Positions 35,740-44,207 of a stretch of 64,000 bases of DNA are shown piece after piece. A program made the position numbers and the translations under genes. The DNA is taken from the NCBI RefSeq assembly GCF_900108105.1, contig NZ_FNUR01000013.1, positions 1-64,000 of the forward strand, in the 5' to 3' direction. Positions within the stretch are counted from its first letter, which is position 1; each line of letters starts with the position of its first letter. The notes under the pieces were generated by a model that saw only the letters and a program-made list of their open reading frames with translations, ran no database searches and was not told the origin of the DNA. The DNA comes from Butyrivibrio sp. Su6 (lineage in GTDB: Bacteria > Bacillota > Clostridia > Lachnospirales > Lachnospiraceae).

Positions 35740-36636
35740 ATGGATTTAATCATTGATGTTGTAATGGACGCTGTAATTGATTCGGTTAAGATATTGCCAT
35801 TTCTTTTTATCACATATCTGGTAATGGAATTTTTAGAGCATAAGACAGAGGAATTCACATCAGATGTGGTTCAGAAAACTGAGCATTTCGGGCCTTTGTG
35901 GGGCGGTCTTATCGGTGTATTCCCACAGTGTGGATTTTCTGCTGCCGCTTCAAACCTCTACGCCGGCAGAGTAATAACATTAGGAACTTTGATAGCTATC
36001 TACCTCTCAACTTCAGATGAGATGATTCCGTTATTTATATCCAATCAAGTTCCACTTAGCACCATGATACCTGTTCTGGCGCTCAAGGCAGTTATAGGAA
36101 TCATCGCAGGATTCATAATTGACGCTGTAGTTCATTATTATCACCGAATCCACAACAAAAGAGCTGATGATCCTGTAAGAATTGACGAGCTCTGTGAAAA
36201 AGAGCACTGCCACTGCGACGACGAAGAGTCTTCAGGAGTATGGGGCATCGTAAAATCAGCCTTTGTCCACACCATCCACATTTTTATCTTTGTACTTGTG
36301 TTGACACTGGCCCTCAATCTTGTAATTGAAGTGATCGGAGATGACAAGCTCTCAATGCTGCTTAAGACAAGTCCTGTTATCAGCCATATCCTTGCCGGAC
36401 TTATCGGACTTATTCCAAACTGCGCAGCTTCAGTTATTATTACTGAGCTCTACCTCGATCAGATGATCACACTTGGAACAATGATGTCAGGCCTTTTGGT
36501 TGGAGCCGGAATTGGACTTTTAGTTTTATTTAGAGTTAATCCTGAAAAAAAAGAAAACATCAATATAGCTCTTTTGCTTTTCGTGATTGGTACTGTGTGC
36601 GGTCTCTTGATCGATGTTCTGGGAATAACCCTTTAA
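35740..36636 (+). CDS. Putative metal (manganese-type) transporter, ArsP_2-like
   Basis: 298 residues with eight to ten membrane segments arranged as two repeats, each with a similar motif: GLIGVFPQCGFSAAASNLYAGRVITLGTL and GLIGLIPNCAASVIITELYLDQMITLGTM. This fits the family annotated as putative manganese transporter (PF11449, related to ArsP permeases). A cytoplasmic loop contains a Cys/His/acid-rich cluster, CEKEHCHCDDEE, likely to bind metal. ATG 35740 has AGGAGG; longer in-frame versions run into the tRNA. The Fur-family gene follows after 10 nt. Metal and direction of transport are inferred, not shown. Confidence 0.78.
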   Translation: MDLIIDVVMDAVIDSVKILPFLFITYLVMEFLEHKTEEFTSDVVQKTEHFGPLWGGLIGVFPQCGFSAAASNLYAGRVITLGTLIAIYLSTSDEMIPLFISNQVPLSTMIPVLALKAVIGIIAGFIIDAVVHYYHRIHNKRADDPVRIDELCEKEHCHCDDEESSGVWGIVKSAFVHTIHIFIFVLVLTLALNLVIEVIGDDKLSMLLKTSPVISHILAGLIGLIPNCAASVIITELYLDQMITLGTMMSGLLVGAGIGLLVLFRVNPEKKENINIALLLFVIGTVCGLLIDVLGITL

Positions 36637-36646
36637 TGGAGCGCTT

Positions 36647-37105
36647 ATGAATTGTAAGATACATGCTGAAAGCTATGATTCAATAATAGACAGAAACTGG
36701 CCTGAAGGCTTTAAAAAGACTCACCAGAGAAAAGACATATTCATTCTTTTATTTTGTAGTGAAGAACCCATCTCCGCCGCTGAGATCTATGATCAGCTAA
36801 ACTCCGGAGATTCAAAAGAAAAATATGCATTCTCCACTGTATATAGGAATCTTCTTGCTTTTGAAAAAGCCGGCATTGTCACAAAGACCATTCTCTCAAC
36901 AGAAGCTGAAGCAGTTTATGAGCTAAAAAAAAGCAGCCATAAGCACTACGCTATATGCACAGTCTGCCACAAAAAGATTCCGATAAAGACCTGTCCTTTA
37001 CATGATATCTCAAAGGTAGTTGAAGGTTCGCTTCCTGGATTTGAGATCACCGGACACCAGCTGGAGATATTAGGAATATGTAGCGAATGTCAGAAAAAAA
37101 GATAA
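36647..37105 (+). CDS. Fur family metal-responsive regulator
   Basis: 152 residues. The winged-helix part contains PISAAEIYDQLNSG and FSTVYRNLLAFEKAGIV, the standard Fur recognition helix. The C-terminal dimerisation domain has two CxxC pairs (CTVCHKK; CSECQKK) for structural zinc, and HKHYAICTVC. It senses Fe, Mn, Zn or peroxide; which one is not decided by sequence. It is translated from GGAGCGCTT ATG, 10 nt after the transporter, and ends at a terminator. Autoregulation through the 35694-35714 palindrome is likely. Confidence 0.92.
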   Translation: MNCKIHAESYDSIIDRNWPEGFKKTHQRKDIFILLFCSEEPISAAEIYDQLNSGDSKEKYAFSTVYRNLLAFEKAGIVTKTILSTEAEAVYELKKSSHKHYAICTVCHKKIPIKTCPLHDISKVVEGSLPGFEITGHQLEILGICSECQKKR

Positions 37106-37107
37106 TA

Positions 37108-37147
37108 AAAAAGCCTTTCAATCAAATGATTGAAAGGTCTTTTTTTA
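37108..37147 (+). terminator. Intrinsic terminator after Fur gene
   Basis: Stem CCTTTCAATC/GATTGAAAGG (37114-37123 with 37128-37137) flanked by A-run and T-run. Confidence 0.9.
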
Positions 37148-37191
37148 TTGTACTGGCTAAAGCAATTGATTATTAAAAAAATCTAATTGAA

Positions 37192-37503
37192 TTAGTTGTT
37201 AGCTGATGTAGCTTCTGTAGCAGCTTCTTCTACAGATGAAGCGTCTGCTGCAGCATCTTCTGAAGTAGCTTCTGTAGCTGCTTCCTCAACAGATGAAGCA
37301 TCTGCTGCTGCGTCTTCTGATGAAGCCTCAACTGAAGCGTCCTCAGATACAGCCTCTACAGCCTCTTCTACTGATACTTCTTCAACAGCCTCAACTGATG
37401 TCTCTTCTACTGCTGTCTCTGTTGTAGCTGCTTCGCCGCAACCAGCAAGAACTGCTGCTGAAAGTGTTAAAACTGAAAGTAATGTTACGATATTCTTCTT
37501 CAT
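37192..37503 (-). CDS. Small acidic repeat lipoprotein
   Basis: 103 residues. Signal peptide MKKNIVTLLSVLTLSAAVLAGCGE with lipobox LAGC predicts lipid anchoring outside the membrane. The mature part is nearly all Ala, Glu, Ser, Val, Asp and Thr, including two tandem identical 19-residue units (EDAAADASSVEEAATEATS). It has no fold I recognise and is probably disordered. ATG 37503 has GAGGAGAAA upstream. It has its own promoter at 37597-37625. The function is unknown. Confidence 0.8.
   Translation of the reverse strand: MKKNIVTLLSVLTLSAAVLAGCGEAATTETAVEETSVEAVEEVSVEEAVEAVSEDASVEASSEDAAADASSVEEAATEATSEDAAADASSVEEAATEATSANN
37205..37318 (-). repeat. Two tandem 57-bp repeats
   Basis: Units 37205-37261 and 37262-37318 differ at several bases but encode the same 19 residues, so the differences are silent. 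A shorter degenerate unit follows. They lie in the lipoprotein gene. Confidence 0.85.
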
Positions 37504-37543
37504 AATATTTTCTCCTCTTTTCGTACTAATTATTCTAGTCTGC

Positions 37544-37560
37544 ATAGCAACAATTGCTAT
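37544..37560. promoter_or_regulatory. Inverted repeat in lipoprotein leader
   Basis: Perfect ATAGCAA, 3 nt, TTGCTAT, between the promoter and the start codon of the lipoprotein gene. It could be an operator or a leader hairpin. Confidence 0.4.
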
Positions 37561-37596
37561 ACATAATAGTGTGCAATTGCTTCAGTACAAAAGAAG

Positions 37597-37625
37597 ATTA
37601 TATACTCCAAAAAGAATATTGTCAC
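37597..37625 (-). promoter_or_regulatory. Promoter of small lipoprotein
   Basis: Minus strand GTGACA (37620-37625), 17 nt, TATAAT (37597-37602), giving a leader of about 87 nt. Confidence 0.75.
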
Positions 37626-37636
37626 GGACATAACTG

Positions 37637-37679
37637 TGCATAATATCTTAAGATTTTCTTAAGATATTGTGCATTTTTT
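37637..37679 (+). terminator. Long AT-rich hairpin with T-run on the plus strand
   Basis: 17-bp arms (37637-37653 with 37657-37673, one G-T pair) and 3-nt loop, then six T on the plus strand. Both neighbouring genes are on the minus strand, so it faces the wrong way for their termination, though it may still stop the upstream lipoprotein transcript weakly. Confidence 0.5.
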
Positions 37680-37695
37680 ACAAAAACTGTCACAT

Positions 37696-38466
37696 TTACC
37701 CCTCAGAAGAGGCACTTGAAGCTTCAGATGGAGCCTCATTTTGGGCTTCTGTATCTTCTGAAGTTGTATCTCCGGAATCACTTACAAATAATGATACCGA
37801 TCCGGTTTTGGTCTCAGAATCGTATCTAAGTGTTATCGAAGTCTCATTTATTTTCAAACTTCCAAGATCGTCACAAGGCAGTGAAAAATCAGTGTTATTG
37901 TCATTGGTAACTACAAACTCATATTCAGTGCTGGCCTTTGTAAGATCAAGCACAACGCCCATAAGTGTGTATCCAGAATTAAGTGTTACATTATCACCTA
38001 AAAGGTTATCTGAATAGGTGTCCGTTGTTTTATCATGCAGGACAACGCTCACAAGATTCATTCCTGTTTTGTTAACAAGATAGCACTGAACATCTCTGTG
38101 CTTTTCAGCTTCCTTCTTTTCCTCAGTTTCTTTTGCAAGAACATCCTCAAATCCGCTCTGGAGGCTCTGATACTCTGCTGTTATTTCATTTATCTCAGCT
38201 ATTGCCTCATCTATCTTTGTATCATTATATTTTTTATGATCGATGTTCTCGTACTCTTTTGCCTTTTCCTCAAGCTCCTGGAGTTTCTGCTCCATAGATG
38301 AATCAGTAATATCGAGGTACGTTTCTTCCGCACTCTCTTTCGCCTCCATCATGATGCCAACTGCAGTTTCAAGCTCCATGAGCTTTTCATCAGTAGGTCC
38401 GCAGGCTGATAAAAGAGCTGATGACATGATTAGTATAGTTGCTATTATTCCAAACTTTTTCTTCAT
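37696..38466 (-). CDS. Lipoprotein, coiled-coil plus beta domain
   Basis: 256 residues. Signal peptide ends LLSACGP (lipobox). Residues about 28-120 are strongly helical and charged (EQKLQELEEKAKEY; EKKEAEKHRDV), probably coiled coil. Residues 125-230 look like a beta-sandwich (QCYLVNKTGMNLVSVVLHD; LNSGYTLMGVVLDL), and the tail is Ser/Glu rich. I do not recognise a named family. It follows the DUF3810 gene by 28 nt and is likely cotranscribed. Confidence 0.8.
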   Translation of the reverse strand: MKKKFGIIATILIMSSALLSACGPTDEKLMELETAVGIMMEAKESAEETYLDITDSSMEQKLQELEEKAKEYENIDHKKYNDTKIDEAIAEINEITAEYQSLQSGFEDVLAKETEEKKEAEKHRDVQCYLVNKTGMNLVSVVLHDKTTDTYSDNLLGDNVTLNSGYTLMGVVLDLTKASTEYEFVVTNDNNTDFSLPCDDLGSLKINETSITLRYDSETKTGSVSLFVSDSGDTTSEDTEAQNEAPSEASSASSEG

Positions 38467-38494
38467 TATAATTCTCCCTTTAGGGGATATTTTA

Positions 38495-39661
38495 TCACAC
38501 CCCCTCTGGGAAATTGTAATAGTAATCCATGATTAGTGCAACCACGTGTGAATAACTGCATTTACCGGAAGCGACTCCGTTTACCTTTAAATTGGTATCT
38601 ATAAATGTTTCAGCTGCCTTCTTCACTGTTTCTGTTTTTACAACAGCTTTTTCTTCCACCTTTACCCAGGCTTCATCTGTCATAAACTGATTATCATATT
38701 TAACTCTGGCTGATATTTTTACATGGGAATTGTACTCCGCCTTACTCACAGCATTGTAAAAATCATTGTTTATATAGTTTAAAACTCCCAAATAACCGCT
38801 GTACTGAAATACCGGATCGTCAGAACTAATGCAGGCAAGAAATCCAAGGAAATTTGCCTCGTCCTCATATATGTACCCGTGAGTGTGGGCAAGTTCATGG
38901 CACATGGTAAAGGGCTTGTTCATTATAGACATTGTGTCGTTGTAATTGGCTTCCATTGAAAACGGGAAATAGTAGCCTTGCATATATTGCTGGCTCATGA
39001 AATCAGAAAAATACAATGCCTTGGGAGTCACATAATAGCCACCTAAACGCGGAAATCTGTCCGAGATATTTGACATAGCTGCAATAGCTGTCGTTTGCAT
39101 GTTACCTTCATAAAGTACATTTCCGTACTCGTCATGTGGAACTTCTTTTGCAAGTTCATTGCACTTTTTTACCACATAATCTCTTAATTCTGCCAGCTGC
39201 TGAATATCACATTCTGTTGAGTCAGCACCGGAAAAGAGCTGAATCTTAGATGTATGATAAAGAATAAAGCAGTTAAGTGTCATAACTGTGCATATAATAG
39301 CCATTAGCACGGGGGAAATCTTATAAAGCGCATTAGAAATTCGCTCGAAAGCCTTCTGGGCTTTGAAATATCTTTTGCCAACAGAAGCTGCGCTGTTGCC
39401 ATAAATAAGGAAAACCGAATGAACCAAAACAAAGACTACAGAGAACAGCACAAAAAGAACTATGAACACAAGCATGATCTCGCCTACAGAAAACGGAAAT
39501 ACACTTGTCAGCCTTCCATATAATAATGTTATTGCCGGAAAAATATTTTTGACATAGAAGTCAGAAAAAGCCGCACTTTTCCATGCGACAAAGTTAAGCA
39601 AAACACAGATTAAGATAATGAATAAAACCGGAACTGGTATTATAGATTTTCTTTCCTTCAT
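38495..39661 (-). CDS. DUF3810 family membrane protein with HExxH motif
   Basis: 388 residues. Three membrane segments lie in the first 140 residues (VLFIILICVLLNFVAW; VGEIMLVFIVLFVLFSVVFVLV; ISPVLMAIICTVMTLNCFIL). The extracytoplasmic part has CHELAHTHGYIYEDEANFLGF, an HExxH zinc-peptidase motif with a downstream Glu. The family is annotated DUF3810; a membrane-anchored metalloprotease is a fair inference. ATG 39661 has GGGGGAG. It diverges from a two-component system and precedes a lipoprotein. Confidence 0.82.
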   Translation of the reverse strand: MKERKSIIPVPVLFIILICVLLNFVAWKSAAFSDFYVKNIFPAITLLYGRLTSVFPFSVGEIMLVFIVLFVLFSVVFVLVHSVFLIYGNSAASVGKRYFKAQKAFERISNALYKISPVLMAIICTVMTLNCFILYHTSKIQLFSGADSTECDIQQLAELRDYVVKKCNELAKEVPHDEYGNVLYEGNMQTTAIAAMSNISDRFPRLGGYYVTPKALYFSDFMSQQYMQGYYFPFSMEANYNDTMSIMNKPFTMCHELAHTHGYIYEDEANFLGFLACISSDDPVFQYSGYLGVLNYINNDFYNAVSKAEYNSHVKISARVKYDNQFMTDEAWVKVEEKAVVKTETVKKAAETFIDTNLKVNGVASGKCSYSHVVALIMDYYYNFPEGV

Positions 39662-39827
39662 GTAACGCTCCCCCGAGTATTATGTATTAATTCTAATAAA
39701 TAAATATGTACTCATGATGTCTAAAAAAAATCTAAAATGTTCATAATTTATACATATCTTTGTGATTTGTCCAAAAGTTCTTGTGTTAAAATTAATGAAA
39801 CATTTCTACTATATTAAGAGGTATTTT

Positions 39828-40502
39828 ATGAGACTATTATTAGCAGATGATGAAAAAGAACTGACTAACGCTTTAGTAGCAATCCTTAAGCACAGCAACT
39901 ACACTGTTGATGCGGTTTACAACGGAACTGACGCGCTGGATTATGCCCTAAGTGGCGAGTATGACGGCATTATTCTGGATATTATGATGCCCGGGCTCGA
40001 TGGCATGGAGGTATTAAAAAAGCTCCGCGAAAAAGGAATTTCTACTCCGGTTCTTTTCCTCACAGCAAAAACAGAGGTAGATGACCGCATACGAGGCCTT
40101 GATCTTGGAGCCGACGACTACCTGCCCAAGCCATTTGACATGGGAGAGCTGCTTGCGAGAGTCAGAGCCATGCTCAGAAGGAAAACTGATTTTGCCCCTA
40201 CAAACCTCACCTGTGGAAACCTGACTTTGGACCGCGCCGGCTATGAGCTGATCACTCCTGATCATGAAAAGATCCATCTGGCAAGCAGAGAATTTCAGAT
40301 GATGGAAATGCTCATGACCAGTCCTGGCAGAATCATCTCCGTAGATACTTTCATGGATAGAATCTGGGCCGACGGAGACGCCGATATCAACGTGGTTTGG
40401 GTATATATTTCAAACCTTAGAAAAAAGCTGACAGCACTTGAGGCCACCTGCGAGATCAAGGCTTCCCGAGGCGTTGGTTACTCCATCAACGAAACAAACT
40501 GA
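39828..40502 (+). CDS. Response regulator, OmpR/PhoB family
   Basis: 224 residues. Receiver domain: LADDEKEL (acidic pair), IILDIMMPGLDGMEVL (phosphoacceptor Asp about residue 51), FLTAKTE and LPKPFDMGEL (Lys). The C-terminal winged helix ends LRKKLTALEATCEIKASRGVGYSI. ATG 39828 has AAGAGG 6-7 nt upstream. It is paired with the histidine kinase 28 nt downstream. The signal is not known; the divergent DUF3810 gene could be a target. Confidence 0.95.
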   Translation: MRLLLADDEKELTNALVAILKHSNYTVDAVYNGTDALDYALSGEYDGIILDIMMPGLDGMEVLKKLREKGISTPVLFLTAKTEVDDRIRGLDLGADDYLPKPFDMGELLARVRAMLRRKTDFAPTNLTCGNLTLDRAGYELITPDHEKIHLASREFQMMEMLMTSPGRIISVDTFMDRIWADGDADINVVWVYISNLRKKLTALEATCEIKASRGVGYSINETN

Positions 40503-40530
40503 TTTCTTAATAAGAGGGCAGGTGTCATAA

Positions 40531-41937
40531 ATGGTAAAAAAACTCAGAAAAAAATTTGTAGTAACAGCCATGCTGTCACTTCTTTTGATACTGGTCATCA
40601 TGATCGGTGTAATTAATGTCATAAATGTCAGACATGTTATTTCCGAAGCAGACAATCTGCTGACAATGCTTGCTGATAACGACGGATACTTCCCGAATCT
40701 CAAAAAAAGTATGATGTTTGATCCTGAAAATCCGGATAATCCTGTTAATCAGAATATGCCGGCAAGTGATTCAGCATCTAGTGAATCCACGACAGATCAA
40801 GCTGCAAGTGAGGCGTCAAATAATGTTACTGTTCCGCGTCCCGGAGATCCTAATAACCCGTTTCAATTTGACAGATTAAATAATAACCGTGATGCAGAGA
40901 TGCCCTATCAGACCAGATACTTCTGGGTAAAGCTTGATTCTTCGGATAATATAACTGAAGTGAACTTCGGGCATATAGCCGCTGTCAGTGAGGAAATCGC
41001 ATCCGAATATGCTATAGATGTGGCAAAAGAAGGTAAACAGCACGGATACTACCACACTTACAGATACATTGTTTCAACCAAGGATGACGGCTCAAAACTC
41101 ATCATTTTTGCTGATCAAAGTGCTGCAATTCTAAATGCCCTTACTCTTTTGCTTCAATCCGTTTTGGTTGGGCTTTGCGCACTTATAGCAATGTTCATTT
41201 TAGTTTATATCTTTTCAAGTCAGGCTGTTGCTCCTGTTGTTGAATCACTTGAAAAGCAAAAACGCTTCATCACTGATGCAGGGCACGAATTAAAAACTCC
41301 TCTTGCTGTTATATCTGCCAATGTAGATGTCCTTGAAATTGAGTCAGGGAAAAGTGAGTGGACTACCAGCATAAAAAATCAGGTCTCCAGAATGAACGGA
41401 CTTGTTAAGAACCTTTTAACTCTGTCTCGAATGGACGAAGAAAGAATGCATGTTGTCTTTTCTGACTTTGACATGAGTAAGACTGTAAAAGATACTGCGA
41501 TTTCCTTTGAAGCCCTTGCGACCTCAAAAGGGAAAAAATATCAGATGGATATTGAAGATGGAATTCATATCACAGGAGATAAAAATGCAATAAATCAGCT
41601 TGCATCTCTCCTTTTAGACAATGCCATGAAATATTCTTCTGAAAACGGAAGCATACATGTACTGTTAAACAAAGGAAATAAATACATAACCTTTGAAGTG
41701 TCAAATACCTGTGATGCTATTCCAAGTGGTAACCTGGACAGACTGTTTGATCGTTTCTACAGAGCTGATTCTTCCAGAGCACGCGAAACCGGCGGCTACG
41801 GCATCGGTCTCTCCGTTGCCCGTGCAATTGCCACATCACACGGCGGCTCAATCGAAGCTCTAAGAGATGGTGACAAGATTATCCGCTTCGTAGTAACGCT
41901 ACCAAAGGAACTACCAAAGAACCTACAAAAAAAGTAA
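40531..41937 (+). CDS. Sensor histidine kinase
   Basis: 468 residues. Two membrane segments (about 9-31 and 205-228) flank an extracytoplasmic domain with a low-complexity Ser/Asn/Pro-rich stretch (about residues 60-115). The H box is FITDAGHELKTPLAV, N box LLLDNAMKYSSENG and G box ETGGYGIGLSVARAI. No clear HAMP domain is seen. It works with the preceding response regulator and ends at a bidirectional terminator. Confidence 0.94.
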   Translation: MVKKLRKKFVVTAMLSLLLILVIMIGVINVINVRHVISEADNLLTMLADNDGYFPNLKKSMMFDPENPDNPVNQNMPASDSASSESTTDQAASEASNNVTVPRPGDPNNPFQFDRLNNNRDAEMPYQTRYFWVKLDSSDNITEVNFGHIAAVSEEIASEYAIDVAKEGKQHGYYHTYRYIVSTKDDGSKLIIFADQSAAILNALTLLLQSVLVGLCALIAMFILVYIFSSQAVAPVVESLEKQKRFITDAGHELKTPLAVISANVDVLEIESGKSEWTTSIKNQVSRMNGLVKNLLTLSRMDEERMHVVFSDFDMSKTVKDTAISFEALATSKGKKYQMDIEDGIHITGDKNAINQLASLLLDNAMKYSSENGSIHVLLNKGNKYITFEVSNTCDAIPSGNLDRLFDRFYRADSSRARETGGYGIGLSVARAIATSHGGSIEALRDGDKIIRFVVTLPKELPKNLQKK

Positions 41938-41948
41938 TACATAAAAAT

Positions 41949-41983
41949 AAGCCAGGAAGTCACTGCCATTGACTCCCTGGCTT
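41949..41983. terminator. Bidirectional terminator between convergent genes
   Basis: Stem AAGCCAGG-AGTCA with TGACT-CCTGGCTT (one mismatch) and 7-nt loop. It separates the kinase from the convergent DUF4956 gene. Confidence 0.85.
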
Positions 41984-41993
41984 CTATATTTTA

Positions 41994-42686
41994 TTAAAGC
42001 TCGTCGCTCTTTACTGCTACTGGTCTTGAGCATGTGATCTCAAGATTTCCATTTCTCTGACGAATCTCGTCTATCATTCCCTTTGTTGATGCCTTTGCTC
42101 TCATTGCTACCTTATAGTTGAGCTTGTAGAGACTTCCCATTCCAGATGTCTTAACCTCCTGAAGTTCAGCTCTTGTTGTGTATCTCTCAAAGATGTCATC
42201 GAAGATTCCTTCAAAATCAAGGCTTTCAGGTACTGTGATCTTAACTGTCTTTTCCTCATTGGCACCTTCGCCAAAGCTGCAGTTTGAAAGGATAAGGTTT
42301 GCTACTGAAATGATAACTGCAAAGATTGCTGCAATTCCGATATATCCCATACCTGTTGCAAGACCAACTGCCATAGCAAGGAAGATAATAGCTATTTCTT
42401 TTCCTGAACCAGGTGCAGAACGGAATCTTACAAGTGAGAAGGCTCCTGCTACTGCAACACCAGCGCCAACATTTCCGTTAACCATCATGATAACTACGCC
42501 AACAATTGCCGGAAGTAATGAAAGTGTTATGATAAAGCTCTTTGAATAGCTGTTCTTGATCGTGTACATAAATGCGATGAAAATACCGATCGCAAGTGAG
42601 CAAAGAGTTGCTATAAGGAATGTTGCTCCTGTTATTGTTCCATTTGAAAAAATTGATCCAAAAATTAAATCTGTCTGTGTTGTCAT
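41994..42686 (-). CDS. DUF4956 family membrane protein
   Basis: 230 residues. Four membrane segments in the first 140 residues, with the central motif AGAFSLVRFRSAPGSGKEIAIIFLAMAVGLATGMGY typical of DUF4956. The cytoplasmic C-terminal domain (about 145-230) resembles a small alpha/beta fold. Its function is unknown, but family members occur next to VTC polyphosphate polymerases, as here: the VTC gene is 32 nt upstream. ATG 42686 has AAGGAGA. Confidence 0.88.
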   Translation of the reverse strand: MTTQTDLIFGSIFSNGTITGATFLIATLCSLAIGIFIAFMYTIKNSYSKSFIITLSLLPAIVGVVIMMVNGNVGAGVAVAGAFSLVRFRSAPGSGKEIAIIFLAMAVGLATGMGYIGIAAIFAVIISVANLILSNCSFGEGANEEKTVKITVPESLDFEGIFDDIFERYTTRAELQEVKTSGMGSLYKLNYKVAMRAKASTKGMIDEIRQRNGNLEITCSRPVAVKSDEL

Positions 42687-42718
42687 TTTATATAATCTCC
42701 TTCCAATTATCCGTTTGT

Positions 42719-43498
42719 TTAGACTGCTTTACGAAACACGGCCACCTTTGATTCCTCTTTTTTCTGATCAGGTACAATGCCCTTCATGATCATCTCATTG
42801 GTCTGTCCATACATATATTCGAGATACCCTCTTCCATATTTGGAAAAAGAAATCTTTCTGATATTAAGTTCGTCGAGAATTCTTGCAAGCTCCATTGACA
42901 TAGCTCCTGCAATCTTAAGCTCCATAAGGTGCTGGCCGGGAAGCAGGATATCTTTTCCCACATTTCCCTGTGAAAGGCTTAAGTTCTCTGTTCTCCATCT
43001 GATATTCCTATCAAATGTGATCCTGAGATCCGGATCTGAAATGCCTGCCATTGCTATTCTGTCGTAAGATATCGCCATTGCCGGTCTGATTCCCTTGTAG
43101 TACTGAAGGAAGTAATCGATCTCATTTGAGATCTGTGATCTGTTTTCAATTTCCTTTCCATTTACAAGATAATCAATTGCTTTGGCGTAAGGCATTGAGA
43201 TTCTTCTTTTATAGACAACTCCTGCATATTTTTTCTTGATCTCTATAAAAGCATTTGTGTCATCACTTGCAACGCCGTATGTACGAAGCCTTAGCTTTTC
43301 TTTGTACTTTGGTTTTTCAAGGGATCTTTCAATAAGCTTAAAATCAGGAGTGTCGAAATATATATTTAAAATGGAGGTCTCTCCATAGCTGTCTATAGCA
43401 GCCATTCCTTCAAGCCTTTTCATAAGCTCGTTGTACTGAATGTCATCCAGCAAATATTTAACTTCGATTCTCTGAAACACATCTTTGAAACCTGCCAT
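42719..43498 (-). CDS. VTC domain polyphosphate polymerase
   Basis: 259 residues. The VTC/CYTH-like tunnel domain shows RIEVKYLLDDIQYNEL, ILNIYFDTPDF, KEKLRLRTYG and AFIEIKKKY, then HLMELKIAGAMS: the basic and acidic residues that line the active tunnel. In fungi the domain makes polyphosphate from ATP; bacterial versions are predicted to do so. It forms an operon with the DUF4956 protein, which may be a membrane partner. ATG 43498 has TGGAGAAAAA. Confidence 0.88.
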   Translation of the reverse strand: MAGFKDVFQRIEVKYLLDDIQYNELMKRLEGMAAIDSYGETSILNIYFDTPDFKLIERSLEKPKYKEKLRLRTYGVASDDTNAFIEIKKKYAGVVYKRRISMPYAKAIDYLVNGKEIENRSQISNEIDYFLQYYKGIRPAMAISYDRIAMAGISDPDLRITFDRNIRWRTENLSLSQGNVGKDILLPGQHLMELKIAGAMSMELARILDELNIRKISFSKYGRGYLEYMYGQTNEMIMKGIVPDQKKEESKVAVFRKAV

Positions 43499-43652
43499 GA
43501 TTTTTCTCCATTTCTTTGCGTGTTGTTTTATCTTATGATGCCATTCTAAATTTGAAACCTAAAAATAACTTAAAACGAATCAGAGTTTATAATTTATTAA
43601 TAAATTATTGACAAAAGCCCATATTTTCTAGCTTTTTCGGGTACGACATGTA

Positions 43653-43661
43653 TGATATAAT
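43653..43661 (+). promoter_or_regulatory. Extended -10 promoter of 43722 gene
   Basis: TGATATAAT: a TGN extension on a perfect TATAAT (43656-43661), about 60 nt before the start codon. The -35 region is T-rich but has no clear hexamer. Confidence 0.55.
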
Positions 43662-43721
43662 GTCATTAAGTAACACCTAATTACATCAATTGTTTTCTAT
43701 TCACTAAAGGGGGAGGTGTCT

Positions 43722-44207
43722 ATGTACAAAAAGGGAGACAAGGTAATCATTCTCGATTACAACGGAAAACCCGCAATTCCAAAGGTTGTTGCAGAAATTG
43801 AAGATGTTTACGGAGAAGACAGAGTAAGACTTCATCTGCCTGATAATGCATGCTGTCTTGAATTTACAGATCGATTTGAAAAGATCGATGAAGACACTTA
43901 TGATGAAATCCTTCACTCCGTACACGAAAGAGAAAAAGAAATGCCTGTTGATCTTCAGCTTGATATCCGCAAGTTTGCGTCCAAGCATCCTCGCAGAAGG
44001 AAAGACGAGATCATAAAGATGTTTGATCAGGATAAACGCTATGTTTCAATCCTGAATGCCTATATGGGCAGAGTTATGATGTACGGAAAAGAAAATATCA
44101 ATGAGAGATTTCTTTTTGAATATAAGGAAGCTCTTTTCGGAATAGTTGAAACCAGGACCTTCTTCCATGAGCTTGATGATTCCATTCCTATTCCTGAGCT
44201 GACTTAA
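43722..44207 (+). CDS. Hypothetical protein, 161 residues
   Basis: I do not recognise this protein. It is soluble and charged. The N-terminus (YKKGDKVIILDYNGKPAIPKVVAEIEDVYGEDRVRLHLPD) could be a small SH3-like or KOW-like barrel; residues 60-161 look helical. ATG 43722 has GGGGGAGG 5 nt upstream, a very strong site, so it is probably well expressed. It is monocistronic, and its end overlaps the convergent O-antigen ligase-like gene by 20 bp with no terminator between them. Confidence 0.7.
   Translation: MYKKGDKVIILDYNGKPAIPKVVAEIEDVYGEDRVRLHLPDNACCLEFTDRFEKIDEDTYDEILHSVHEREKEMPVDLQLDIRKFASKHPRRRKDEIIKMFDQDKRYVSILNAYMGRVMMYGKENINERFLFEYKEALFGIVETRTFFHELDDSIPIPELT

Noticed and set aside
37196-37633. 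Plus-strand open frame opposite the small lipoprotein
   Set aside because: Its Ala/Ser repeats mirror the lipoprotein repeats; no ribosome binding site, and the minus strand has signal peptide and promoter.
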